Source of the DNA: Bacillota bacterium
GTDB taxonomy: Bacteria; Bacillota; Clostridia; Acetivibrionales; DSM-1351
Direction: 5' to 3'
DNA: 64,000 bases
Assembly (NCBI GenBank): GCA_023400235.1
Contig: JAEXFI010000013.1
Span: 1-64,000, forward strand
A program made the position numbers and the translations under genes. The notes under the pieces were generated by a model. The model was not told where the DNA came from. It ran no database searches and was given only the letters and a program-made list of their open reading frames with translations. This document shows positions 44,927 to 53,327 of this stretch, in pieces; position 1 is the first letter of the stretch, and every line of letters starts with the position of its first letter.

Positions 44927-47323
44927 ATGCAAAGAATAAACCTCAATTACGACTGGCAGTATAAAAGGGATTTCAATGAGAAATATCTTCACAAGGCATA
45001 TAACGATGCCGGGTTTGAGTTGGTAAATATTCCACATGCAAATATAATCCTGAACTATAGCAATTTCGATGAAAAGGAGTACCAGTTTGTATCCTGCTAC
45101 AGGAAATCTGTTCAGGTGCCGGCGGAATTAAGCGGGAAATCCCTGCTTCTGAGGTTTGAAGGAATTGCATCCCGTGGGCAACTGTTTATTAACGGAAAAT
45201 TTGCCGCCCAGCACTCCGGGGGCTATACACCTTTTGAGACAGACATATCCCACAAGGTTGTCTTTGGACAGGAGAATTTTTTTGTGGTTGTATGTGATTC
45301 CACTGAAAGTGAGGAAATTCCGCCCTTTGGAAAGGTGATGGATTACCTGGCCTATGGCGGGATTTACAGGGAGGTTTGGCTTGAGGCAAGGGATAAAAGC
45401 CATATCAGGGATGTATTTGTAAAAACCCCGGAGGTTCTGACTGCAGCTACAACCCTGGATATTGATATTGAGCTTTCGCAGCCTTGTGCCGGAATGACCC
45501 TGGAGCTCCGGCTGCTAGACCTGAAAGGCCAGCTCGTAGGTAAGTTCCTGCATACAATGGGAGCTTCTCCGAAAACCAGCCTTAGACAACGATTGTCAAA
45601 TATTCTGTTATGGGAGCTTGAAAATCCTGTCTTATATAACCTGGAGGTTTATTTAAAAAAAGGTGAGGAAGTTGTAGATGTCAGCCAGGTAAAAGTAGGT
45701 TTCAGGCAGGCGGAATTTAAAACCGACGGATTCTATCTCAACGGTAAAAAAATAAAGCTGATTGGCTTGAACAGGCACCAGTCCTATCCCTATGTGGGCT
45801 ATGCAATGCCTGAGTCTGCTCAAAAAAAGGATGCGGAGCTGCTTAAATTTCAGCTTGGAGTGAATCTGGTGAGAACCTCACACTATCCGCAATCCAGACA
45901 TTTCCTTGACAGGTGTGATGAAATCGGACTGTTGGTGTTTGAAGAGATTCCCGGCTGGCAGCACATCGGCGATGAAAAGTGGAGGGAGCTGTCTTGCGGG
46001 AACGTAAGGGCCATGATTCTCAGGGACAGAAATCATCCCAGCATTATATTATGGGGTGTGAGAATCAACGAATCCGCCGACTGTCAGGAGTTTTATGCAA
46101 ACACAAACAAAATAGCCCATGAGCTGGATAATACGCGCCAGACCGGCGGAGTCAGAAATTTCAAAAACAGCCTGCTGCTGGAGGATGTGTATACCTACAA
46201 CGACTTTTTGCATAACGGCTCCAATGCAGCCTTGGAGATACCCGCAAGGGTCACAAAGACAAATGCTCCCTATCTGGTTACTGAGCACAATGGACATATG
46301 TTTCCCACCAAGAGGTTTGACAATGAGGCCAGAAGACTGGAGCATGCTCTCAGGCACATGCGCGTCCTGGATGCCATGCTTGGCAGCGACAGGATAAGCG
46401 GTGCCATTGGCTGGTGCATGTTTGATTATAATACACATAAGGATTTCGGCAGCGGTGACAGAATCTGCTACCACGGTGTCAGTGATATGTTCAGGATACC
46501 GAAACTGGCCTGGGCGGTATATTCGTCACAGCAGGACCTGACACCGGTGCTTGAGCTTTCCTCGTCCATGGATATTGGAGAGCATGACGGAGGAAACCTG
46601 GGAACTGTGTATGCATTTACAAACTGTGATTGTATAAAGCTGTACAAGGATAATGACTTCATCAAGACCTTTTATCCTGATCGGAGGCAATTTCCAAATC
46701 TGAAGCATCCCCCGGTTAAAATAGATGATTTCATTGGGGATCTCCTCTCAAAATACGAAAACATGCCGGGAAGGGATTCCCTTAGAATGAAAAACGTCCT
46801 CCAAGCTGCGTCCAAATATGGAATGAATCTGCCCCTTGTATCCAAGCTTGCAATGGCCAGGCTTATGGTGAAATACAAGCTGTCCATGGATGAAGGCATA
46901 AGGCTGTTTGGTACTTATGTCAGCAATTGGGGAGGGAAACGTATTAATTTCAGATTTGAAGGCTATAAGGAGGGCAGACTGGTCAAGAGCATAGTTAAAT
47001 CTACCTTGGAAAGTTCACGGCTTGAAGTGCTTCCAGACACGTGTATATTGAATGAGGCCCATACCTATGATGTTGCAAGAATAGTATTGAGGGCCCTGGA
47101 TCAGAACGGCAATTTGCTGAACTATGCCAGTGATGCCGTCAGTATTAAAACAGAGGGACCTGTTGAGGTTATCGGACCCAAAACCATAGCACTTATAGGG
47201 GGGGCAAGGGCAGTTTGGATCAGGACCGTAGGCAGGTCAGGGAAAGGTATTGTCAGGGTTGTATCTGAAAGGTTCGGAACACAGGAACTGGATTTTGAGG
47301 TCACGAAGAAGACTGATTCATAG
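44927..47323 (+). CDS. GH2 family glycoside hydrolase (beta-galactosidase/beta-glucuronidase-like)
   Basis: The 798-residue product has no signal peptide and is probably cytoplasmic. Domain order is GH2 sugar-binding (FEGIASRGQLFINGKFAAQHSGG), the immunoglobulin-like domain, and the TIM barrel (LIGLNRHQSYPYVGYAMPE, VNLVRTSHYPQS). The likely acid/base is Glu382 in WGVRINES and the nucleophile Glu453 in LVTEHNGHM. A C-terminal beta domain ends the protein. Specificity could be beta-galactosidase, glucuronidase or mannosidase; the sequence does not decide. The gene is alone, preceded by a paired inverted repeat that may be its operator. Confidence 0.9.
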   Translation: MQRINLNYDWQYKRDFNEKYLHKAYNDAGFELVNIPHANIILNYSNFDEKEYQFVSCYRKSVQVPAELSGKSLLLRFEGIASRGQLFINGKFAAQHSGGYTPFETDISHKVVFGQENFFVVVCDSTESEEIPPFGKVMDYLAYGGIYREVWLEARDKSHIRDVFVKTPEVLTAATTLDIDIELSQPCAGMTLELRLLDLKGQLVGKFLHTMGASPKTSLRQRLSNILLWELENPVLYNLEVYLKKGEEVVDVSQVKVGFRQAEFKTDGFYLNGKKIKLIGLNRHQSYPYVGYAMPESAQKKDAELLKFQLGVNLVRTSHYPQSRHFLDRCDEIGLLVFEEIPGWQHIGDEKWRELSCGNVRAMILRDRNHPSIILWGVRINESADCQEFYANTNKIAHELDNTRQTGGVRNFKNSLLLEDVYTYNDFLHNGSNAALEIPARVTKTNAPYLVTEHNGHMFPTKRFDNEARRLEHALRHMRVLDAMLGSDRISGAIGWCMFDYNTHKDFGSGDRICYHGVSDMFRIPKLAWAVYSSQQDLTPVLELSSSMDIGEHDGGNLGTVYAFTNCDCIKLYKDNDFIKTFYPDRRQFPNLKHPPVKIDDFIGDLLSKYENMPGRDSLRMKNVLQAASKYGMNLPLVSKLAMARLMVKYKLSMDEGIRLFGTYVSNWGGKRINFRFEGYKEGRLVKSIVKSTLESSRLEVLPDTCILNEAHTYDVARIVLRALDQNGNLLNYASDAVSIKTEGPVEVIGPKTIALIGGARAVWIRTVGRSGKGIVRVVSERFGTQELDFEVTKKTDS

Positions 47324-47500
47324 GCGAGGTTGTACCATCATAACATTGGGCAGACTGGCCAATTTACAATCTACTGTAGCAAAGGGGCACTCAGGTATAC
47401 CAATAAAATTCTAAAACTGCTGCCTTTGACCTGTAACTTTATCCTCGCACCCACATAGTATGTATTATAATATTATGTTAATCAGAGGAGGCATTTTCAA

Positions 47501-48754
47501 GTGCAAAAATGGCCGTTTTTTAATAATAAACCAAAGGTTCAGCCTGAACAACAAAGTGCAGAGAAACCCAAGCCTGAAGCACCGCAGCAAATAGCTCCTG
47601 CTCAGCAGTCAAAACCAAACAATATTATGCCGGCAGCCCAACAGAAGCCAAGCCCCAGCCAAAAGGGAGTGTCAAATGCGGGAACAGCAAATGCAGGATT
47701 GGCAAATACGGGAAAGCCCAACATGACCATGCCCGCAGTCCAGCAGAAACCTAACCAGCAGGGAGTATCAAATGCAGGAACAGCAAATGCAGGAATGGCA
47801 AATACGGGGATGCCCAACATGACCATGCCCGCAGCCCAGCAGAAGCCCAACCAGCAGGGAGTGTCAAATGCGGGCACCGCAAATGCAGGATTGGCAAATA
47901 CGGGAAAGCCCAACATGACCATGCCGGCAGTCCAGCAGAAGCCCAACCAGCAGGGAGTGTCAAACGCAGGAACAGCAAATATGGGAACAGCAAATATGGG
48001 AACAGCAAATGCAGGAATGGCAAATATGGGAACGGCAAATGCAGGAATGCCCAACATGAACATGCCGGCTTCCAAGGAGATGCCTGCTCAGATGACCTTG
48101 CCTACTGTACCGGCTCCTAAGGATAATTCAAAGTTTATGGTTTCCATGAACAATAAAGGACATCATAAATCCAACCAGGCAGGCCAGCAGATGAACAACG
48201 CAAATATGATGGGCCAGCAGATGAACAACGCAAATGCAATGGGCCAGCAGATGGAAAACTCAAACGTAATGGCAGGACATACAGGCGGAAAGCCGGAAAA
48301 GGGACAAAACCTGCAGGATGACGCTGATATTCAGGTGCCACTTTCAGAAGCACTGAACCTTATAAAAAATGCTGTAGAAGGTGAAACGGAAGACCGGCTG
48401 TTTTATGAGTACCTTATTAACAATGCATCCTCCAGGAAAGACAAGGAAATAATAAAGGGCATACGGGACGACGAAATCAAACATGCAAAATTATTCAGAC
48501 AGCTGTATTATGAACATACCGGCAAGATAATAGGTCCTGATAAAAATGTTTCCTTTGAAAAGCCTGCTTCATACTGTGACGGTCTCATAAAGGCACTTAT
48601 GGGTGAACAGAATGCCGTAAGGAAATATCGCAAAATCCTGTTTGCCATGAAGGAAAGAAGTCATATAAATACTCTCACCGAAATCATAACCGATGAAATA
48701 AGACATGGAAGCTTGTATAACCTGTTAATACACAACAATGATTGTAAATATTAA
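47501..48754 (+). CDS. Ferritin-like protein with Asn/Met-rich tandem-repeat N-terminus
   Basis: The 417-residue product starts with GTG behind GAGGAGG. Residues about 1-55 are Pro/Gln-rich. Residues 56-188 are four copies of a 32-residue repeat (GVSNAGTANAG, MPAVQQKPNQQ). Three 10-residue GQQMNNANMM units follow at about 228-257. The C-terminal 140 residues form a four-helix ferritin-like domain with EGETEDRLFYEY, DDEIKHAKLF, GEQNAVRKYR and TDEIRHGSLY, so the two ExxH and paired Glu ligands of a diiron site are present. No signal peptide is seen. The combination recalls spore-coat or encapsulated ferritin-like proteins, but the function is unknown. Confidence 0.85.
   Translation: MQKWPFFNNKPKVQPEQQSAEKPKPEAPQQIAPAQQSKPNNIMPAAQQKPSPSQKGVSNAGTANAGLANTGKPNMTMPAVQQKPNQQGVSNAGTANAGMANTGMPNMTMPAAQQKPNQQGVSNAGTANAGLANTGKPNMTMPAVQQKPNQQGVSNAGTANMGTANMGTANAGMANMGTANAGMPNMNMPASKEMPAQMTLPTVPAPKDNSKFMVSMNNKGHHKSNQAGQQMNNANMMGQQMNNANAMGQQMENSNVMAGHTGGKPEKGQNLQDDADIQVPLSEALNLIKNAVEGETEDRLFYEYLINNASSRKDKEIIKGIRDDEIKHAKLFRQLYYEHTGKIIGPDKNVSFEKPASYCDGLIKALMGEQNAVRKYRKILFAMKERSHINTLTEIITDEIRHGSLYNLLIHNNDCKY
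47666..48066 (+). repeat. 96-bp coding tandem repeat
   Basis: Units start at 47666, 47762, 47858 and 47954, each 96 bp (32 codons). The last is degenerate and expanded by short GTANMG-type units. The copies are nearly identical at DNA level, indicating recent expansion. Confidence 0.92.
48182..48271 (+). repeat. 30-bp coding tandem repeat, three copies
   Basis: Units start at 48182, 48212 and 48242 and encode GQQMNNANMM and close variants, within the same ferritin-like gene. Confidence 0.9.
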
Positions 48755-49211
48755 TTTGCAGATTTTATGCCGGCAGACATATTAAACACAATGAAGGCTG
48801 CACGGCTGCTGCCTATGGCAGTATCCCACCGGCATTTCCAATAAAATATGACAGAGAGCCTGATTGCCCATGAAATCACTGGGAGCTTACTTTAATTGCG
48901 CTTCAACTAATGCAGCAGCTTTTTGTAAGCTCCTTTCCAATCAGTTACATTATAGGATATGTGACCGGGAAATAAAAAACAAAATAAAAAGAGTAAAAAG
49001 TCCTGTATCAAGTCTGTACAGTGGTAAATGGCCAGGAGCACGTATAAATAATTGTTGAAAATGGATATGAAAGTGTGTACATATTCAGACTTTTAGGTTA
49101 AATTGTATGTATATATGAAAAGATTGCCTGATGCATTATCTCTTTAAGAAAAATGACAGGTAAATTAAACGGTATATGCATTTTATGCAATAAATAAAAA
49201 AGAGGCTGAAT
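48755..49211. other. Intergenic region with folded element, no supported gene
   Basis: ATGCCGG (48767-48773) can pair with CCGGCAT (48829-48835), enclosing a perfect hairpin CTGCC-TAT-GGCAG (48809-48821). It lies just after the ferritin-like gene and may end its transcript, though no T-run follows. A 64-codon frame at 48864-49058 has no ribosome site and poor composition. The rest is AT-rich promoter-like DNA. Confidence 0.5.
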
Positions 49212-49859
49212 ATGAATATTATAGTTCAATTTATTGATTTTGTTATGCACCTGGACAAGAACCTGACCCAATTGGCAAATGACTTCGGAGTATGGACCTA
49301 TCTTATCTTATTCCTGGTGGTTTTTTGTGAAACCGGGCTTGTGATAACTCCTTTTCTGCCGGGAGATTCCATGATATTTGTCATAGGAGCCCTTGCCGCC
49401 AGCGGCGATCTCAATTTTCCAGTAATTATCGCGGTACTGATGGCAGCGGCCATACTGGGAGATACCTGCAACTACCACATAGGCAAATTTTTGGGGCCTG
49501 TAGTATTTAAGAAGGACAATGTAAAATTCCTCAAAAAGGAATATCTTATAAAGACACATAATTTCTATGAAAGGCACGGGGGAAAAACAATAATCATTGC
49601 AAGGTTTATTCCAATCATACGCACCTTTGCACCTTTTGTAGCAGGGATGGGCGCAATGAGCTACCCTAAATTTATCAGCTATAACGTAATTGGCGGGATT
49701 ACCTGGGTGGCTCTGTTTTCCTTTGGAGGCTTCTTCTTCGGCAATATGCCGGTGGTAGAAAATAATTTCAGTCTGGTAATAATAGCTATCATATTCATAT
49801 CCGTTTTACCGGGCATAATAACCTACATAAAAGAAAAAAAATCTTCTGCCGCCGAATGA
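49212..49859 (+). CDS. DedA/SNARE-associated family membrane protein
   Basis: The 215-residue integral membrane protein carries the DedA hallmarks FCETGLVITPFLPGDSMIF and RFIPIIRTFAPFVAGMGAMSY with the conserved basic and acidic residues, and GDTCNYHIGKFLG. DedA proteins act in membrane homeostasis, some as undecaprenyl-phosphate or phospholipid flippases. It is monocistronic with a downstream terminator. Its exact role here is unknown. Confidence 0.93.
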   Translation: MNIIVQFIDFVMHLDKNLTQLANDFGVWTYLILFLVVFCETGLVITPFLPGDSMIFVIGALAASGDLNFPVIIAVLMAAAILGDTCNYHIGKFLGPVVFKKDNVKFLKKEYLIKTHNFYERHGGKTIIIARFIPIIRTFAPFVAGMGAMSYPKFISYNVIGGITWVALFSFGGFFFGNMPVVENNFSLVIIAIIFISVLPGIITYIKEKKSSAAE

Positions 49860-49886
49860 TGAGCAAAGGTGCTTACCAACGGACGC

Positions 49887-49934
49887 AACCGGTTTGGCAG
49901 CCCTGTGACGGGCTGGCCAGCCGGTTTTATTTTT
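49887..49934 (+). terminator. Intrinsic terminator after the DedA gene
   Basis: AACCGG...GGCAGCCC pairs with GGGCTGGCC...CCGGTT, followed by TTTTATTTTT. It is GC-rich and strong. Confidence 0.9.
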
Positions 49935-49990
49935 GTCACAGGTTAATGTTCAAAGTGCCGGAATGCTGATGTGAATAAAGTACTAAAAAG

Positions 49991-50022
49991 TTCACTTAAT
50001 GTTCACAAATTGCTAGTATAAT
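49991..50022 (+). promoter_or_regulatory. Promoter with PhoP-type direct repeats upstream of the two-component system
   Basis: TTCACT (49991) and TTCACA (50002) are 11 bp apart and overlap the -35 region of TATAAT (50017-50022). Direct hexamers at 11-bp pitch are typical OmpR/PhoP-class binding sites, so autoregulation by the downstream regulator is likely. The same kind of repeat precedes the gene at 52369. Confidence 0.6.
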
Positions 50023-50052
50023 TTAAGCAGCATTACTATTGACAATCCTATA

Positions 50053-50098
50053 GTCAGTTGAGGTTGAAACCTTCGGTTTTCAGCCAAGGGCAACTGAC
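50053..50098 (+). promoter_or_regulatory. Structured 5' leader of the response regulator gene
   Basis: GTCAGTTG (50053-50060) pairs perfectly with CAACTGAC (50091-50098). Inside, GGTTGAAACC and GGTTTTCAGCC pair imperfectly around a TTC(G) loop. It ends 15 bp before the AAGGAGG site. I do not recognise a known riboswitch class. Confidence 0.6.
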
Positions 50099-50128
50099 CT
50101 GATGAATTACTTGAAGGAGGCAGTATCA

Positions 50129-50803
50129 GTGATAAAAATATTGATTGCTGATGATGAAGAGCGAATGAGAAGGCTGGTTTCTGATTTCCTCAAAAGGCAG
50201 GGCTATAGTGTGATAGAGGCCGGAGACGGAAAGCAGGCCATAGAGCTGTTCAATACCGTGGGTGATACAATGTCCCTGATCATACTGGATGTCATGATGC
50301 CGGGAGTGGACGGCTGGGAAGTGCTGAGACATATCCGCCTCCATTCCCGGCTTCCTGTCATAATGCTGACGGCAAAAAGCACCGAGGCAGATGAACTGTT
50401 CGGATTTGGCCTTGGGGCTGATGAATACATTACAAAGCCCTTCAGTCCAATGATACTTATTGCAAGAGTACAGGCGCTTCTTAAGAGATACAATGTGGCA
50501 ATAAACGAAAAAATAGTATATAACGGCCTTGAGATAGACCAGTCGGCCCATACGGTATTTTCAGACGGGGAGGAAGTGGAGCTTACCCCGAAGGAATTCG
50601 AACTGTTGGTTTATTTATGTGACAATGCAGGAATAGCATTGTCCAGGGACAAGATACTGAACTCCGTTTGGGACTATGAATATTTCGGGGATGCCAGGAC
50701 TGTAGATACACATATAAAAAAGCTGAGGCTGAAGCTGGGCAAAAAGGGCGATTATATACAGACCATAAGAGGCCTGGGCTACAAGTTTGAGGTAGACAAA
50801 TGA
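50129..50803 (+). CDS. OmpR-family response regulator
   Basis: The 224-residue product has a receiver with Asp54 in LIILDVMMPGVDG and Lys in ITKPFSP, and a Trans_reg_C winged helix (TPKEFELLVYLCDN, THIKKLRLKLG, RGLGYKF). GTG at 50129 is chosen because AAGGAGG lies 8 nt upstream; an in-frame ATG at 50102 precedes that site. It overlaps the kinase gene by 4 bp (ATGA). It probably recognises the 11-bp-spaced repeats at 49991 and 52303. Confidence 0.95.
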   Translation: MIKILIADDEERMRRLVSDFLKRQGYSVIEAGDGKQAIELFNTVGDTMSLIILDVMMPGVDGWEVLRHIRLHSRLPVIMLTAKSTEADELFGFGLGADEYITKPFSPMILIARVQALLKRYNVAINEKIVYNGLEIDQSAHTVFSDGEEVELTPKEFELLVYLCDNAGIALSRDKILNSVWDYEYFGDARTVDTHIKKLRLKLGKKGDYIQTIRGLGYKFEVDK

Positions 50804-52281
50804 AGATATCCTTAAAAACACAGTTATTTGCCGCTTTTTTCGGAATGATAGTATTTTTTGTATTGCTTTCAATAATTCTCAGCAGTACTTTACTGGAGAA
50901 ATACTATTACAGCAAAAAAGAGGATGCAATGCAGCAGACCTTCAATACCATTCAGGATGCATACAAAGAAGACCCTGACAATATCATGCTGTACGTGGAA
51001 AAGGTTGAAAGCCTCAGAGGTATGGGGATCATATTCTTTGACCGGCATTTCAACGTACTGTACCAATCCCGGCAGAGGGCCATTGGGATTGGAGTGCGGA
51101 ATTTCGGAATCACTACCAAGGACTCAATGATGGATTGGAAAAATATCCAAGCTAAATTTGAAAAGGTCACCGTGGACAAACCCCTTATAGAGAAGCGCTT
51201 TGATATGAGAATGGAGTCCAGCTTCATTTCACTGTATGGAAAGATTGACCAGGAGGTGTATGTATATCTGGGAGTACCTGTTACAGCCATTCAGGAAAGT
51301 GCCAAGATAGCGGTGAGGTTCTATATTTTTACAGGCATTTTTATGATTATTGTGGGTGGGATCATCATATACCTTTTGTCCCTCAGACTGACAAAGCCCA
51401 TAGTAAAGCTGAATGGAATAGCAAAAAAAATGGCAGTATTGGACTTTGAGGAGAAATATGATGAGAAGAGAAACGATGAGATAGGAACACTGGGGGAGAG
51501 CATAAATTCCCTGTCAAATCAGTTGGAGCGTTCTATTGGAGAGCTTAAAGCTGCCAATCACAAACTGATGGAGGATATTGAGAAGGAAAGACAGATTGAT
51601 GAGATGAGAAAGGGCTTTATAAGCAATGTCTCCCATGAGCTTAAGACTCCAATTGCTCTGGTTCAGGGCTATGCGGAGGGGCTTAAGCTGAATGTGAACG
51701 ATGATGAGGAGAACAAGAACTATTATTGTGAGGTTATTATTGATGAAGCCAATAAAATGAACAACATGGTAAGAAAGCTCCTTGAACTGTCCGAGTTGGA
51801 GTTTAAACATGTGGCACTTGACAGGGAAGATTTCTGCATTTGTGAGCTCATAAGGAACCTATTGAAAAAAAACTCCCCCATGTATGCTGAGAAAGGCGCT
51901 GAAGTAACCCTTGACACAGAGGGAATTAACTGTATAAAAGTAAACGCCGACTATTATCTTACCGAACAGGTGCTTATGAATTATGTAAGCAATGGCTTGA
52001 ACCACCTGAAGGAAGGCGGTGTAATTGCCATAAGCACAAAAGTTTCAGATGGGAAGGTGCGGGTGGAGGTTTACAATTCGGGTGATAACATACCGGAAGA
52101 AGCGTTGGAAAGTATCTGGCTGAGCTTTTACAAGGTGGATAAGGCCAGAACCAGAGCATATGGTGGCACCGGGCTGGGCCTGTCAATCGTGAAGGCCATA
52201 CAAAAGGCCCATGGCAAGGGCTATGGTGTGGAAAACAAGCCGGGGGGCGTACTTTTTTGGTTTGAATGCGATTTAGTATAA
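50800..52281 (+). CDS. Sensor histidine kinase
   Basis: The product is 493 residues with two membrane helices (about 9-29 and 172-194), an extracellular domain of about 140 residues, HAMP (KRNDEIGTLGESINSLS), HisKA with VSHELKTPIALVQGYAEGL (His279) and HATPase with NHLKEGG, NSGDNIP and GGTGLGLSI. It is translationally coupled to the regulator gene. The signal is unknown; the secreted protein encoded next may take part in sensing. Confidence 0.95.
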   Translation: MKISLKTQLFAAFFGMIVFFVLLSIILSSTLLEKYYYSKKEDAMQQTFNTIQDAYKEDPDNIMLYVEKVESLRGMGIIFFDRHFNVLYQSRQRAIGIGVRNFGITTKDSMMDWKNIQAKFEKVTVDKPLIEKRFDMRMESSFISLYGKIDQEVYVYLGVPVTAIQESAKIAVRFYIFTGIFMIIVGGIIIYLLSLRLTKPIVKLNGIAKKMAVLDFEEKYDEKRNDEIGTLGESINSLSNQLERSIGELKAANHKLMEDIEKERQIDEMRKGFISNVSHELKTPIALVQGYAEGLKLNVNDDEENKNYYCEVIIDEANKMNNMVRKLLELSELEFKHVALDREDFCICELIRNLLKKNSPMYAEKGAEVTLDTEGINCIKVNADYYLTEQVLMNYVSNGLNHLKEGGVIAISTKVSDGKVRVEVYNSGDNIPEEALESIWLSFYKVDKARTRAYGGTGLGLSIVKAIQKAHGKGYGVENKPGGVLFWFECDLV

Positions 52282-52302
52282 GGGTGAAATTGGAAAACTG
52301 AA

Positions 52303-52330
52303 TTTACAAATTGTACACAATATTTACACA
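52303..52330 (+). promoter_or_regulatory. Three 11-bp-spaced TTTACA/TACACA boxes upstream of the secreted protein gene
   Basis: TTTACA at 52303, TACACA at 52314 and TACACA at 52325 are spaced exactly 11 bp apart, as for PhoP-class regulators. They match the pair in front of the regulator gene, which supports a shared regulon. Confidence 0.65.
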
Positions 52331-52368
52331 ATAGATGAGAATGATATTGTTGAAAGGAGGTGATAGTA

Positions 52369-52971
52369 TTGAAAAAGCTTCAAATACTTGTTACTATCGC
52401 TTTTATAATTTCAATAATGTCTATGAATGCGTTTGCACTTCCTCAGACAGGTCCTGAACCAAATGGCAATATGCAAAATGGAAATATCCAAAACGGCAGT
52501 AACCCAAACAACGGCAGTAACCCAAACAACAGCAGTCCCAACAGCAGCACACCAAAAAGCAACACTAAAAGCAATGAGGGGAAAGCTGAAAAGGGCAAGT
52601 GCCACAAGCATCACAAAGACCACAAGGACCCATTGCAAAAGCTTCAGGAGAAAAAGGATGATATAGGGAAGGATTTAAAGGAAGGCAAGATAACCAAGGA
52701 AAAGGCCGATGAATTAACAAAGAGAATCGATGAGCGGATCAGGCAAATAAATGAATTCAACAGTCTGCCACTGCCTGAGAAAAAGCAGCAGCTCTCAAAA
52801 ATTTTCAAATCCAATCTGGAAAAAAAGATTCTGGAAGGAAAACTTACCAAGGAAGAAGGGGAAAAGCTGCTGGCGGATTTTAACAAGCAGCTTGAAAAAT
52901 GGGACGGCAAGGATTTCCCTCATTTTACGCACAAGGGTAAGCACAAAAGCAACAGGGAACAGGCTGGATAA
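52369..52971 (+). CDS. Secreted Asn-rich, His-rich helical protein (DUF2680/YckD-like)
   Basis: The 200-residue product starts with TTG 8 nt after AGGAGG and has a signal peptide cleaved after NAFA. Residues about 25-65 are an Asn/Ser-rich repeat linker (NGSNPNNGSNPNN). Then comes KCHKHHKDHKD, a possible metal-binding patch. Two similar helical segments follow, DLKEGKITKEKADELTKRID and KKILEGKLTKEEGEKLLADF, resembling the (L)xxGKITxEQAD pattern of DUF2680/YckD proteins. It follows the two-component system and has boxes like those of the regulator promoter, so it is probably a regulon member acting outside the membrane. Its function is unknown. Confidence 0.8.
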   Translation: MKKLQILVTIAFIISIMSMNAFALPQTGPEPNGNMQNGNIQNGSNPNNGSNPNNSSPNSSTPKSNTKSNEGKAEKGKCHKHHKDHKDPLQKLQEKKDDIGKDLKEGKITKEKADELTKRIDERIRQINEFNSLPLPEKKQQLSKIFKSNLEKKILEGKLTKEEGEKLLADFNKQLEKWDGKDFPHFTHKGKHKSNREQAG

Positions 52972-52977
52972 TCGTAT

Positions 52978-53020
52978 AAAAAGGCACGTATGCTACGCTA
53001 TGTATTATACGTGCCTTTTT
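52978..53020 (+). terminator. Intrinsic terminator after the secreted protein gene
   Basis: AAAAAGGCACGTAT (52978-52991) pairs over 14 bp with 53007-53020, ending in TTTTT. Symmetric A and T runs mean it can also end the minus-strand gene at 53070. Confidence 0.93.
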
Positions 53021-53069
53021 ATAGTTCCATAGGTCTCCGGCTATCTGACGCAGACCTGTGGGCGGACTG

Positions 53070-53255
53070 TCATAGCTGCCATTGGTCAGGTGTCAGATTA
53101 AGCAGGTTTATGCCAATGGCTGTAAAAAAGTTGCCCAGTGTCCCTCTTTGTGTTTTGTCCGGATTTTCTGCCAGAAGCAGGGAAACAGCAAAGGCCAGAC
53201 TGGTATATTCAATGGGGCTAAGAGAGAAAAAGTCTTTGTTGCCGTCAGTACCCAC
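53070..53255 (-). CDS. Small conserved-looking clostridial protein
   Basis: The 61-residue product starts with GTG close behind TTGGAGGC (4-nt gap). Its pattern LSPIEYTSLAFAVSLLLAE followed by LGNFFTAIGINLLNL resembles a family of tiny clostridial proteins with an LSP..FT.LA helix and an LGNF..AIG motif, from memory. No function is known to me. It lies 72 bp downstream of the EamA gene on the same strand, and a TATAAAAT just upstream may be its own promoter. The terminator at 52978-53020 lies behind it. Confidence 0.65.
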   Translation of the reverse strand: MGTDGNKDFFSLSPIEYTSLAFAVSLLLAENPDKTQRGTLGNFFTAIGINLLNLTPDQWQL

Positions 53256-53327
53256 GCAGCCTCCAATAAAAATAAACTATATTTTATACTATGTGTTCTG
53301 AATTTAAATGTTAATTACTGCAGGGCA

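Noticed and set aside
47602..48075. 157-codon minus-strand frame with regular repeats
   Set aside because: It mirrors the 96-bp coding repeats of the ferritin-like gene; no ribosome site.
47666..48271. CRISPR array
   Set aside because: Repeats are contiguous, in frame and translated; there are no unique spacers and no cas genes.
48864..49058. 64-codon plus-strand frame after the ferritin-like gene
   Set aside because: No ribosome site, no coding-like composition and no recognisable feature.
50053..50098. Known riboswitch (c-di-GMP, preQ1 or T-box)
   Set aside because: The conserved cores of these classes are not present; only a generic hairpin is supported.
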